From positions 826,614-890,613 of the forward strand of contig NW_022985551.1 of the NCBI RefSeq assembly GCF_010093815.1: 64,000 bases of DNA, written 5' to 3'. Shown here one piece after another: positions 9,772 through 20,941 of the stretch. Source of the DNA: Pseudovirgaria hyperparasitica (lineage: Eukaryota > Ascomycota > Dothideomycetes > Acrospermales > Acrospermaceae). Under the pieces are notes generated by a model. That model searched no databases, was not told the origin of the DNA, and worked only from the letters and a program-made list of their open reading frames with translations. Both the position numbers and the translations under genes were made by a program. The number at the start of each line of letters is the position of its first letter. Position 1 is the stretch's first letter.

Positions 9772-12048
9772 ATGTCTACCATCGCCGGTGGAATGCGGCG
9801 AGGACCGCCAATTGGGCGTCTCGCGAGTATGAAAGACCCCGAAAGCCTAAGACGAGCCCGCGAGAACACGCCCTCAGCGTTGCGCAAATCGAAGAAAAAC
9901 GCAGGATGTGGCTGTGATGATCCCAAGCCGCAAGAATCGGACGGAGGTCTAGTATGCAGCAATTGTGGTATCATGCTGAGTTCTTCCAACATCGTGTCAG
10001 AGGTGACCTTTGGTGAGACTTCAACAGGCGCGGCCGTCGTACAGGGGGCCTTCGTCGGAGAGGGTCAGAGGCATGCACGGAGCTTAGGGATACCAAACAG
10101 ACATATGGGCGGTCTCGGCGGAGAGAGCGGAGGAGAGAGCATGTCCGCACAGCGTGGTGCCGACCAGGCCAAAATGATCTGCCATCAGCTTCGCCTCAGT
10201 GACAGCCTGACGGAAAAAGCTGTCGGTGCCTACAGGATGGTACAACATCATAACTTCGTTCAAGGTCGTCAGATCGATCAAGTCGCAGGCGTCTGCATAT
10301 ACCACGCTTGCCGTTACTCGAACAACAAGGAAGAACAAATGGCCCTTGCGGATATCGCCGAGAAGACCAAGACGAGCGTGTTCACCCTAGGCAAGATATA
10401 CAAGGAGATGCGCAAGACCCTTGGACTTGAGCAGGACAAAGAAGCAGGTTTGTTAGATCTCGAAAAAATGATTATTCGATATGCGAAGAAGCTCGAATTT
10501 GGGGCCAAAATGACTACCGTGGCGCATGATGCGCAGCGAATCATGAGTCGCATGAAAAAAGATTGGCTTACTGACGGAAGAAGTCCCGCAGGAGTAATCG
10601 GAGCTTGTTTGATTCTTGCAGCGCGCATGAACAACTTTCGCCGATCCGTACGTGAAGTTGTGTTTGTCGTCAAGGTCACTGATGCTACTCTAAATCTACG
10701 CATGCAAGAATTTAAAAAGACTGAAGCTTCGACTCTTTCCATTGACGAATTCCGGGACAAATTCGATACATTACCTGACGCCGCCAACCCTCCTGCAATC
10801 TGGAAACCTCTGGAGAAGGCTGAAAAAAGGAGGAAGCGGATGGAACAGGAGGAGGATACAGATACCCCAGATACTGCCGAAATTGGAGAAGCTGATAGCT
10901 CCAATACCGGGTCGTCGAAGAAGACGCGTAAGCGTAAAAGGTCCAGTAAGAAAGACGGGGAACCAGTTGGGGGTGGTCCTCGTCGAGATGCTGATGGCTT
11001 TGCAATCCCCGCTTTGCCTATAGATACTGCAACCGATGGCTCTTCGCAAAAGCCTGCAGCCAAGAAACGAGGAAGGCCACGTAAGATCATCCCGGTCGTG
11101 CAAGAGCCAACGGCCTCTGAGGCACAAGAGGAGTCCGCAATCGAAGAAGCTATCGAGGCTGAACTAAATAATCCCAGTCTTCAGCAGATCGCTTCAGAGC
11201 ACGATGCAGAGGAAGTCTGGGAACGACGAGCAGCAGAGCTCAAGGCGGCTTCTGACAGGATGAGGAATCAATCCAAAGTCTCCAATGAGATTGAAGTTCT
11301 TGAGGGAGAGTTTGAAGATGACCCTGAAGTCAAATACTGTCAGCTCTCCAAAGAAGAGGTAGCACGGAAGGAAAAGTTATGGGTTACAGAGAATGCCGAC
11401 TGGTTGCGCGTGCAACACCAACGTCTTATGGACAAAGCTTTAGAGGATGCCCGCGGGGGCCCGAAGAAGCCTATTCGCCGTCGCAAGCGCCGTCGCCTGG
11501 ACGAGAACGAGGATGGCACTCCAACGCGATATGAAAACGCCACTGAAGCTACAGTTGAGATGATTCGAAGAAGAGCTCCAGCATTCTCACGCAAGCTCAA
11601 CTATGACCAACTGAATTCTATGTATGGAGCCGGGCCAGCTTCCCCTGCTAGCGGTCTTGACTCTCGCCGTGCTAGCATCGAAGCAAGTCCTGCGCCTTCT
11701 AGTCGCGCTACACCCAGTCGTCTCCTTGAGCCTGCTGGCATTTCCGGTCAGTCTGGCCTTGAGGCTGCACGGCTAGCTCTCAACTCTGCTCGTGGCATGC
11801 TTCCTACTCCAACACCCTCACAAGCTACGCGCCAGTCTACGCAGCCTCTTACTAGGGTAGAAGAAGTTATCCGCACGGCTGAAAAGGCAGATCCACCACA
11901 GAAGCCTCAGCAGACGGACGAAGACGGTCATGATGATGACATATCTGATATAGATATGGATGAAGAGGAGATCAACGACGCAATTCAGTACATTTCGGAC
12001 GAAGACGAAGCTCAAGAGTACGACGAGTATGATGAGGAATATGAGTGA
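9772..12048 (+). CDS. BRF1: TFIIIB subunit BRF1 (TFIIB-related factor)
   Basis: BRF1 recruits RNA polymerase III to tRNA and 5S genes, with TBP and BDP1. One exon, 758 aa. After an N-terminal extension of about 44 residues comes a zinc ribbon (C46, C48, C62, C65), then IVSEVTFGETSTGAAVVQGAFVG, the block shared by all Brf1 proteins. Two cyclin folds follow (about 110-290): HHNFVQGRQIDQVAGVCIYHACR and KDWLTDGRSPAGVIGACLILAARMNNFRR. The C-terminal half has basic and acidic low-complexity parts and the TBP-binding homology block (residues about 520-620: LSKEEVARKEKLWVTENADWL). The first zinc pair is CxC, not the usual CxxC. TOR follows in the same direction 644 bases on. Confidence 0.95.
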   Translation: MSTIAGGMRRGPPIGRLASMKDPESLRRARENTPSALRKSKKNAGCGCDDPKPQESDGGLVCSNCGIMLSSSNIVSEVTFGETSTGAAVVQGAFVGEGQRHARSLGIPNRHMGGLGGESGGESMSAQRGADQAKMICHQLRLSDSLTEKAVGAYRMVQHHNFVQGRQIDQVAGVCIYHACRYSNNKEEQMALADIAEKTKTSVFTLGKIYKEMRKTLGLEQDKEAGLLDLEKMIIRYAKKLEFGAKMTTVAHDAQRIMSRMKKDWLTDGRSPAGVIGACLILAARMNNFRRSVREVVFVVKVTDATLNLRMQEFKKTEASTLSIDEFRDKFDTLPDAANPPAIWKPLEKAEKRRKRMEQEEDTDTPDTAEIGEADSSNTGSSKKTRKRKRSSKKDGEPVGGGPRRDADGFAIPALPIDTATDGSSQKPAAKKRGRPRKIIPVVQEPTASEAQEESAIEEAIEAELNNPSLQQIASEHDAEEVWERRAAELKAASDRMRNQSKVSNEIEVLEGEFEDDPEVKYCQLSKEEVARKEKLWVTENADWLRVQHQRLMDKALEDARGGPKKPIRRRKRRRLDENEDGTPTRYENATEATVEMIRRRAPAFSRKLNYDQLNSMYGAGPASPASGLDSRRASIEASPAPSSRATPSRLLEPAGISGQSGLEAARLALNSARGMLPTPTPSQATRQSTQPLTRVEEVIRTAEKADPPQKPQQTDEDGHDDDISDIDMDEEEINDAIQYISDEDEAQEYDEYDEEYE

Positions 12049-12692
12049 TCGGGTTCCTGGTATTAAACCCGCGTTTGTGGAGGATCTGATATTCTTTTTG
12101 GGTGACTATCATTGCACACTCATCAGGCTACTATGTGTCATACCAGCTTACATACCTATGCATGATCGTGCGATTACGCTTAGGACGATGAGAAGCATTT
12201 GAACAATCAGATATGGCTTGTTGGTATGGTAACTATGAAGTGTTATTGGACACATCTGTAGAACGGCGGCGCACTACGGAATTTAAACCAGCGATACCCT
12301 CTTCTAATGACAAAGACACAAAATCTTTACATAAGCATGAAACTTCTCCCCCGAAATAGTCTAAACATAATCAATTTTGTGCATCACACCCACCTGTGAG
12401 AGTAGGACGCTCAGGCCACTCTGTTCACTGACAATCAAGGCGATTTCGTTAGGCTACAAATTACCGGTCGTGCCAAGCTTTCTGCGGGAGCAACCTGGAA
12501 CCTGCCGCCGCATGATCCACGAGCTGGGGTCTTCGGCGAGCTTTGAGCTTGACACTTTATATTCGCCTTTCTCAAACTCCGCGCCGTATCTGCTTTTATC
12601 GATCTCTTCAACCCGTTCATCAGTGCCTGAACTTCCCATGACACGTCCTTCTCCTTCACGAACACAATAGCGGGCTGTGCCCGCAGCTCAAG
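12049..12692. promoter_or_regulatory. Intergenic region BRF1 to TOR
   Basis: 644 bases holding the BRF1 3' UTR and the TOR promoter and leader. Short ORFs on the minus strand have no recognisable product. No repeat or RNA gene seen. Confidence 0.45.
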
Positions 12693-15600
12693 ATGGCTCA
12701 ACCTTCGCGAGACATCTTGGATCGCATATTTCAGGAACTCAGATCAAAGTCTACCAACACTTGCCTACATGATGGACCGATTGCTAACAGGTTATCAGAA
12801 ACGATGAGATTCGTCAAAGAGCCGCAATCGCATTGCGGCAGAACTTAGAAGCGGCGCATCGAGGTACACCCGCCTTCTCTTCATGTGGGCACACGAGCTG
12901 TCTGATTGATCACAATGCTAGAACTTCCCCCCGGGCAGTTTGCGCCCTACTACACTGATGTAAACACAAAAATATCCACTCTGGTTGTCCAGGGTACCGA
13001 AACGAATGATCGTATCGGCGGCATACTTGCCATGTTACAATTGATCGACTTTAAAGGTGACGATGCCGGGCAAAAGACAACAAGGTTCGCGAGTTATCTA
13101 AGAGTAGTCTCAAGAGGGAGTGATACCACAGCCATGGTTTGGTCGGCACGCGCCCTGGGAAAACTGGTTAAACCTGGTGGAACACTCACAGCGGAACTGG
13201 TGGAGGCAGAGGTCAAGAGCGCACTGGAATGGCTACAGATGGACCGCCAGGAGAACCGCCGTTTCGCCGCAATTCTCAACCTTCGCGAGTTAGCTAGGAA
13301 CTCTCCGACATTGATGTATCAGTGGGTTCCCCAAATTCTGGACGTCATTTGGGTAGCACTTCGAGACCCCAAGGTCCTGATTCGAGAATCTGCTGCCGAG
13401 GCCGTCAGCGCCTTGCTCGAAATCATCTCTCCAAGAGACTCACACTTTCGCCAGACATGGTTTGGTCGTGTTTATGAAGAGCTGAGGCAGGGATTTCAAC
13501 TAAACACGAATGAGGCAATACATGGCTCACTTCTCACCATGAAAGAGTTATTACAAAAGGGAGCTATGTTCATGACCGGCCAGAGGTATAGAGATGCCTG
13601 CGACACAGTGCTAAGATACCGAGAACATCGTGACCCTTTGATCAGACGCGAAGTGGTTATCATCATTCCAATTTTAGCCGCATATGCGCCACAAGAATTT
13701 GCTGGCCAGTATTTACATCAGTGCATGCTACATCTGCAAGGCCTTATAAAAAATGACAAGGATCGCAGGAATATCTCCTACATTGCAGTGGGCGAAATTG
13801 CTAGTGCTGTCAATAGCGCTATTGCACCTTATCTGGACGGTGTTCTGACCTTGATTAAGGAGGGCTTGCTCTCCAAGGCGTGAGTAGCTCCGACCAGCCT
13901 AGAAGCTGCGACTAACAATCTGTAGGCGCAATAGGAATGTGGTTGAGGGTCCGATCTTCAAGTGTCTGAGTATGATTGCGATTGCTGTTGGGCAAACACT
14001 CAGTAAAAGCATTGAGCCCCTATTGGATCCTATCTTTGCATGCGGTTTGAGCGACTCATTAACCCAAGCACTTGTTGACATGGCCCATTACATCCCTCCG
14101 TCTAAGGCTGTCATTCAGGAACGTCTCCTCGATCTTCTTAGCCAGGTTCTTTGTGGTCGGCCATTCCTTCCCTTGGGCAGCCCGTACCACATGGCCCAAC
14201 CTCCGATTATATGGACACGAGATCATAAAGAGCCCCCTATCGTTCAACAAAGAGAGACTGAGATTGCCCTCGCCCTACACACCTTAGGAAGTTTCGATTT
14301 TTCCGGACATATATTGAACGAATTTGTAAGGGATGTTGCTATCAAGTACGTCGATGCCGACAACCCGGAGATCCGAAAGGCAGCCGCTCTCACGTGTTGC
14401 CAACTTTTTATCCATGATCCGATCGTTCGCCAGGTTAGTCATCATGCCATCAATGTCGTTGGTGATGTCATCGAGAAGCTCCTCACTGTTGGTGTGGCCG
14501 ATGCAGATCCAGAAATTCGTCGCACAGTGCTTCTGTCGCTGGACACACGGTTTGACAAACACCTGGGCAAGGCTGAGAATGTGCGGACTTTGTTCTTGGC
14601 ACTCAACGATGAAGTCTTTGGCATTCGCGAGGCCGCTATGACTATTATTGGACGTCTCACTTCAGTAAACCCAGCATATGTTTTTCCATCTCTACGGAAG
14701 GTCTTGATACAACTTCTGACGGAAGTGGAATATTCGAACAGTCCAAGAAACAAGGAAGAAAGCGCCAACTTGATCAGCCATCTTGTAAATGCATCCTCAA
14801 AGCTTATCAAGCCCTACGTTGATCCCATAGTCACCGTGCTTCTTCCAAAGGCCAAAGATCCTAACCCAGAGGTAGCCTCAGCCACACTCAATGCGATTGG
14901 CGATCTGGCGATGGTCGGAGGAGAGGATATGACAAAATACATCCCAGAACTCATGGTTATCATATTGGACAACCTGCAGGATCTGAGCTCTGATTCCAAG
15001 CGAATGGCTGCGCTGAGGACCCTGGGCAACCTCGCAGCCAACTCGGGTTACGTGATTGAACCATATGAGCAGTATCCTCAGCTCCTCACTGTTCTAATCA
15101 ACATCGTTAAGATCGAGCCTGTTGGATCGCTACGCCGAGAGACGGTCAAGCTACTGGGAACTTTAGGCGCCCTAGATCCAGATAAACACCAAAAGATCAT
15201 GGAGAAATCGCCAGAGAGGAACCTTATGGAAGATGCCGATGCTGTAACAGATGTGTCGCTCATCATGAAAGGGACCACGCCATCGAACGAAGAATATTAC
15301 CCCACAATTGTCATCAACACCTTGATGGGGTTACTGAAGGACGCTTCTCTTGCGCAGTACCACTCGGGAATTGTGGATGCAGTCATGAACATTTATGCCA
15401 CTATGGGGCTCAAATGCGTACCATTCCTTGACCAGGTCATACCAGGCTATCTGATGGTCATCAAAGGAGCTGCGCCAGGGCGTCTTGAGAGTTATTTCAA
15501 TCAACTCAGTCAAATGGTCCGAATCGTCAAGCAGCATATCCGACGGTTTTTACCTGCTATTCTGGAGACTGTTCAGGACTTTTGGAACCATTCGCTAACT

Positions 15601-18600
15601 CTACAAGCGACTATCATTGCACTTGTTGAAAGCATATCGCGATCATTAGAGGGCGAGTTCAAAGTGTATCTAGCCAGTGTGCTACCCCTGATGCTCGGTG
15701 TCTTGGATCAAGATATGACCCCAAAACGCACTCCTTCCGAAAAAATCCTGCATGCTTTTTTGGTGTTTGGCTCGAGTGCCGAAGAGTACATGCATCTAAT
15801 CATCCCAGTCATAGTACGAATGTTCGAAAAGCCAGGCCAACCTCTGTCGATACGGAAGTATGCAATTGAAACACTCGGTCGATTGTCGAGACAAGTCAAC
15901 ATCTCCGAGTTTGCCGCAAAGATCATCCATCCTTTGTCACGAATACTGGCTAGCAATGAAACTAGCCTGTACAGGACAGCACTTGATACCCTCTGCGCCC
16001 TTGTCTTTCAGCTTGGCCCAGACTACATGCATTTTGTTCCTACCATCAACAAGATCCTCGCCGCACAAAGGATCACGAACTCCAACTACTCACTCATAGT
16101 TTCCAAGCTTCAGAAGGGCGAGCCCTTGCCTCAGGATCTCAGTCCAGATGAGGTCTATACCGAGCATAGCGAGGATGCCACTGCAACGGAAATCTCATCC
16201 AAGAAATTAGCAGTCAATCAGCAGCACCTGAAGAATGCTTGGGAGGCGTCTCAGAAGAGTACACGTGAAGATTGGATCGAGTGGATGCGACGCTTCAGTG
16301 TAGAACTTCTGCGCGAGTCTCCGCAGCAAGCACTTCGGGCATGTACGCCATTGGCCAGCATATACCAACCCATCGCCAAGACCCTCTTTAATTCTGCGTT
16401 CGTCTCATGCTGGACAGAGCTCTACGAGCCGTACCAAGAAGAGCTTGTTCGTTCGATAGAGTCAGCCCTGACCTCGCCAAACATTCCGCCCGATATTCTC
16501 CAGGTCCTTCTCAATCTTGCAGAGTTCATGGAACATGATGACAAAGCACTCCCAATAGACGTGAGAGTTTTGGGAATGTATGCAGCCAAATGCCATGCTT
16601 TCGCAAAGGCGCTACATTATAAAGAGCTCGAATTCAACGCGGAGCAGACTGCAAGCGCCGTGGAAGCTTTGATCAGTATCAACAATCAGCTTCAGCAGAC
16701 AGACGCTGCGTTTGGCATTCTTAGAAAAGCGCAAAATTACACCGACTTTGAATTGCGAGAAACGTGGTTCGAGAAGTTGCAGAAATGGGAGGAAGCGCTG
16801 GAAGCATATCAAAGACGAGAGAAAGAAGATCCCCATGCGTTTGACGTCACCATGGGCAAGATGCGTTGTTTACATGCGTTAGGTGACTGGGACATTCTAT
16901 CTAGCCTTGCACAAGACAAATGGGTCCACGCTTCCTCAGAATACCGAAAGGCGATCGCTCCTTTGGCTGCCACTGCGGCTTGGGGACAATCACAATGGGA
17001 ATTGATGGACAATTACCTTGCTGTCATGAAGCCGAGCACGCCTGATAGGTCGTTCTTCGGTGCAGTACTTGCGATTCATCGAAACCAATTTGATGACGCT
17101 CAGATCTATATTGAAAAAGCGCGCGAGGGACTAGACACGGAGCTTAGCTCTGTGCTAGGAGAGTCCTACCAGCGGGCATATCTTCCGATGCTGCGCATAC
17201 AACAGATGGCAGAGCTGGAAGAGATCATCACGTACAAGAAGAGCACCAACAACCCAGAGAAGCAAGCCAGCATTCGCCGTACCTGGATGAAGAGACTCAA
17301 AGGTTGTCAACCGAACCCTGAGGTATGGCAACGAATGCTCAAGATTCGGGCTCTTGTCATCACACCCAAAGAAGATGTGGAGATGTCCATCAAGTTTACG
17401 AACCTTTGCCGAAAGAACCAAAGACTTGGTTTGGCTCGGAAGACGTTGTGCGACCTCCTTGGCACACCTTCTACAGATGATATGTTGAGTTACCTTTCAG
17501 TACACAGTAAAGAGATCGATCCACATATCTCCTACGCGGTCCTGAAGTTCATATGGTCGAGCCCAAGCGAAGGACAGCCCGCAAGAGCTTTACTAGGGTT
17601 GAAGCAATTTACTGCACAAATTGCTGATGACCTACAAATCCGCACCCGAGACATTCATGCAAGTCCAAACGGTGTGCATGGCGCCCTCGCGGTGACCGGC
17701 CTGACCAACGGCTACCCAGTCAATGGAATGAACAGTCTCTCGCTCAGTGGATCCAATGGCATGAGTGGCTCATACCAGCCCCCACTTACAGCGAAAGACC
17801 TTGCAGATTGCCACAGGCTTTTGGCCAAATGCTACCTGAAGCAAGGAGAATGGCAAACTGCACTTCACCACGGAGACTGGCATCATGACCAGGTCCACGA
17901 CATTCTTTCTTCGTACAGCGCCGCAACCAGATACAATACAGACTGGTACAAGGCCTGGCATGCCTGGGCTCTTGCCAACTTCGAAGTCGTCAACTCCATC
18001 ACGGGAACACTGGAAGGAGAGCAGAAGCATGTGCCGTCGAATGTGGTGCATGAGCACATTGTTCCAGCTATACAAGGATTTTTCAAGTCGATTTCATTGG
18101 CATCGGTCAGCTCGCTGCAGGACACATTGCGCTTACTTAGCCTCTGGTTCACCCACGGAGGCCATCATGAAGTCAACGCGGCTGTCAATGAGGGAGTCGG
18201 ACTGGTCAGTATCGATACTTGGCTGCATGTGATACCACAACTGTTGGCTCGCATCAACCAACCCAACGAACGAGTACGGAAATCTGTGCACAAGCTGCTG
18301 TGTGATCTCGGACGTCATCATCCACAGGCACTAGTCTTCCCACTGACAGTTCCCATGAAGTCGAACGAAGGCGGTCGCTCGCGCTTAGCAGGCGAGCTCA
18401 TGAACGACATGCGCTCACACTCGTACAAGCTCGTAGAGCAGGCAGATATTGTCAGCCACGAACTGATCAGGATCGCCGTGTTGTGGCACGAGCAATGGCA
18501 TGAGGGGCTCGAGGAAGCTTCTCGTCTGTACTTTGGTGACCACAACATTGAAGGCATGTTCAAGACTCTCGCACCACTCCACGCAATGCTCGATAAGGGG

Positions 18601-20099
18601 CCTGAGACGCTTCGAGAAATATCATTCATTCAGTCTTTCGGTCGTGAATTAGCAGAGGCGCGCGACTGGTGCACGACGTTCCGCAACTCCAACGAAGTTG
18701 GTGATCTAAACCAGGCATGGGATCTATACTACCAGGTCTTCCGCAAAATTGCGCGCCAGCTGCCGTCTTTGATGACCCTGGAGCTGCAGTACGTGTCGCC
18801 AAAACTGAAAGCGGTCGAAAATCTCGAGCTCGCGGCTCCTGGCACGTACAAAAGCGGGGAGAAGGTTGTACGCATCGTCGCATTTGACCCAGTGTCTACA
18901 GTCATTCAATCGAAGCAGCGGCCGAGAAAGCTGTTGCTCACAGGCGACAACGGCGAAACTTATCAGTACTTGTTGAAGGGCCACGAGGATATTCGACAAG
19001 ACGAACGCGTCATGCAACTCTTCGGCCTGGTCAATACGCTACTGGAGAACGATGCCGAGTGCGCAAAGCGACATCTCAACATCCAACCGTATCCTGTAAT
19101 CCCGTTGTCGACGCAGTCTGGTCTGTTGGGCTGGGTACCAAACAGTGATACCCTCCACGTGCTCATTCGGGAGTACCGCGAGAGCCGCAAGATCCTGCTG
19201 AATATCGAGCACCGTATCATGCTCCAGATGGCACCAGACTACGACTGTCTGACCCTGATGCAGAAGGTCGAGGTGTTCGGATACGCACTCGACAACACGA
19301 CCGGTCAGGACCTATACCGCGTCCTATGGCTGAAGAGCAAGAGTTCCGAAGCCTGGTTGGATCGACGCACCAACTACACACGCTCTCTGGCAGTGATGTC
19401 GATGGTCGGATACATTCTCGGTCTCGGAGATCGTCATCCGTCCAACCTGATGCTGGACAAGTATACGGGCAAGATTGTGCACATTGACTATGGCGACTGC
19501 TTTGAGGTTGCCATGCATCGTGACAAGTACCCGGAGCGAGTCCCATTCCGCCTCACGAGGATGCTCACATACGCCATGGAGGTCAGCAACATTGAAGGAA
19601 GCTATCGAACGACTTGTGAGCACGTCATGCGCGTCCTGCGCGACAACAAGGAGTCTGTCATGGCAGTGCTCGAAGCTGTAAGTTCCGCCGTGTTGTTGAT
19701 GTGTCCACTACTAACGAACCTGAATCGCAGTTCATTCACGACCCGCTCCTGAACTGGAAGATTGGCGAGCAAAACGAGCCCGTCGAGCCATCGTTCCCGT
19801 CGGAGCGCCGCGCCTCGATCCTGGGCATGGAGACAGACCGCGACCGGCCCAGCAGCTCGCACCGACCCCGCCACCGCTCCAGCGCGGCACAGCCTCCGCT
19901 CGACGACGCCCAAGCCAAGGAGATCCAAAACGCCCGCGCAGTAGAGGTGCTCGCGCGCGTCAAGCATAAGCTCATTGGTCGCGACTTCAAGCCCAACGAA
20001 GAGCTGGACGTGCCGGAGCAGGTCGAGAAGCTGATCGTGCAGGCCACGGACCTGGAGAATCTGTGTCAGCACTACATTGGCTGGTGCAGTTTCTGGTAG
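12693..20099 (+). CDS. TOR: Serine/threonine protein kinase TOR (PIKK family)
   Basis: TOR is the catalytic core of TORC1/TORC2, setting growth by nutrients. Five exons: 12693-12748, 12799-12863, 12922-13879, 13926-19677 and 19731-20099; introns 12749-12798, 12864-12921, 13880-13925 and 19678-19730; 2,399 aa, the normal length. The HEAT solenoid fills about residues 1-1200 and the FAT domain follows. The FRB domain lies near 1885-1985 ([12 protein letters not shown]...[11 protein letters not shown]) and keeps the Ser of LREISFIQS whose change confers rapamycin resistance in other species, so rapamycin-FKBP12 binding is expected. The kinase has [11 protein letters not shown] (about 2193) and HIDYGDCFE (about 2213). 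The FATC ends YIGWCSFW. The first two exons are short and recovered by splice phase; the first donor (GTCTAC) is weak, though its branch site GCTAAC is perfect. Confidence 0.98.
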
Positions 20100-20247
20100 G
20101 CGGTCATGTGGTGGTGGCTAAGTGTTTGTGCATCTTCTGTAAGTGGGGAGACATGGCGACTGACATGTTGTAATGGGAATGGGTTCGGGTTCGGAATAGG
20201 GAATCATAACAGAGATGACAAATAGCGACAGAGAACGGTGTGCTTGG

Positions 20248-20248
<1 letters not shown>

Positions 20249-20283
<35 letters not shown>

Positions 20284-20287
20284 TGCT
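20249..20287. repeat. (GCT)n triplet microsatellite
   Basis: Ten perfect GCT units followed by GTT and two more GCT units, within the likely 3' UTR of TOR (about 150 bases after the stop). On the minus strand it reads as CAG/AGC. Confidence 0.9.
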
Positions 20288-20622
20288 ACCACTGCTACTA
20301 CTTAATACTGTTGTAATCCATTCCATCCATTAGGGGCCCTCGCTTCTAGCGGCATTTACGGCGCTTCGTTGGACGACGGGACAGGCAGGGGACGGGCGGC
20401 GTATAAGGGAGTTTCTTTTTTATCTTTTCTTGTATCTTGAGAGAAGTGTGACTCGGGGCGGCGCATGCGCAGAATGGTCTTTTTTTTTCTACCACTACTA
20501 CTATTACTCCTTCCTAAGATGGGGAGACAGTAAGTTCTTCTGGCTATTAAATGTATGTACTAAAGAATGTATGTACTTGAAATGTTACTATGGTGGCAGA
20601 ACGTCGTGGTTCAGGGAGGGTA

Positions 20623-20625
<3 letters not shown>

Positions 20626-20656
<31 letters not shown>
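20626..20656. repeat. (TG)n dinucleotide microsatellite
   Basis: About 15 perfect TG units between the TOR and transporter 3' ends. Likely length-variable between strains. Confidence 0.9.
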
Positions 20657-20657
<1 letters not shown>

Positions 20658-20941
20658 GTGGGTCTAGGTATAATTAGGTAATCTTGTTTTATATCCATCT
20701 TCGACACTTATTTGGATTAGGGGTAGGTAGATGGCTTTGGATATGGATACGATAGGAAGTAATTGGCTGTTTTATGCTAGGTGGGCGGACGGATTGGGTA
20801 AGTGGTGGTTGTGGTTGTGGTGTAATGGGTTCTCTGGGTACTTACTGTATTGTATTATATTATATGATATCGCGTTTTAATGCTATGCTTGATTATTTTA
20901 CTTTCTCCATGATAATACTTTCCAACTTCACCCATCCGTAT

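Larger units (their letters stand above)
20100..20941. other. Convergent intergenic region TOR / transporter, with microsatellites
   Basis: 842 bases between two stop codons, holding both 3' UTRs. It contains a GCT triplet run and a TG dinucleotide run (listed separately). No gene seen. Confidence 0.5.

Noticed and set aside
10314-11090. 258-codon minus-strand frame in BRF1
   Set aside because: Antisense to the conserved cyclin folds of BRF1; no recognisable product.
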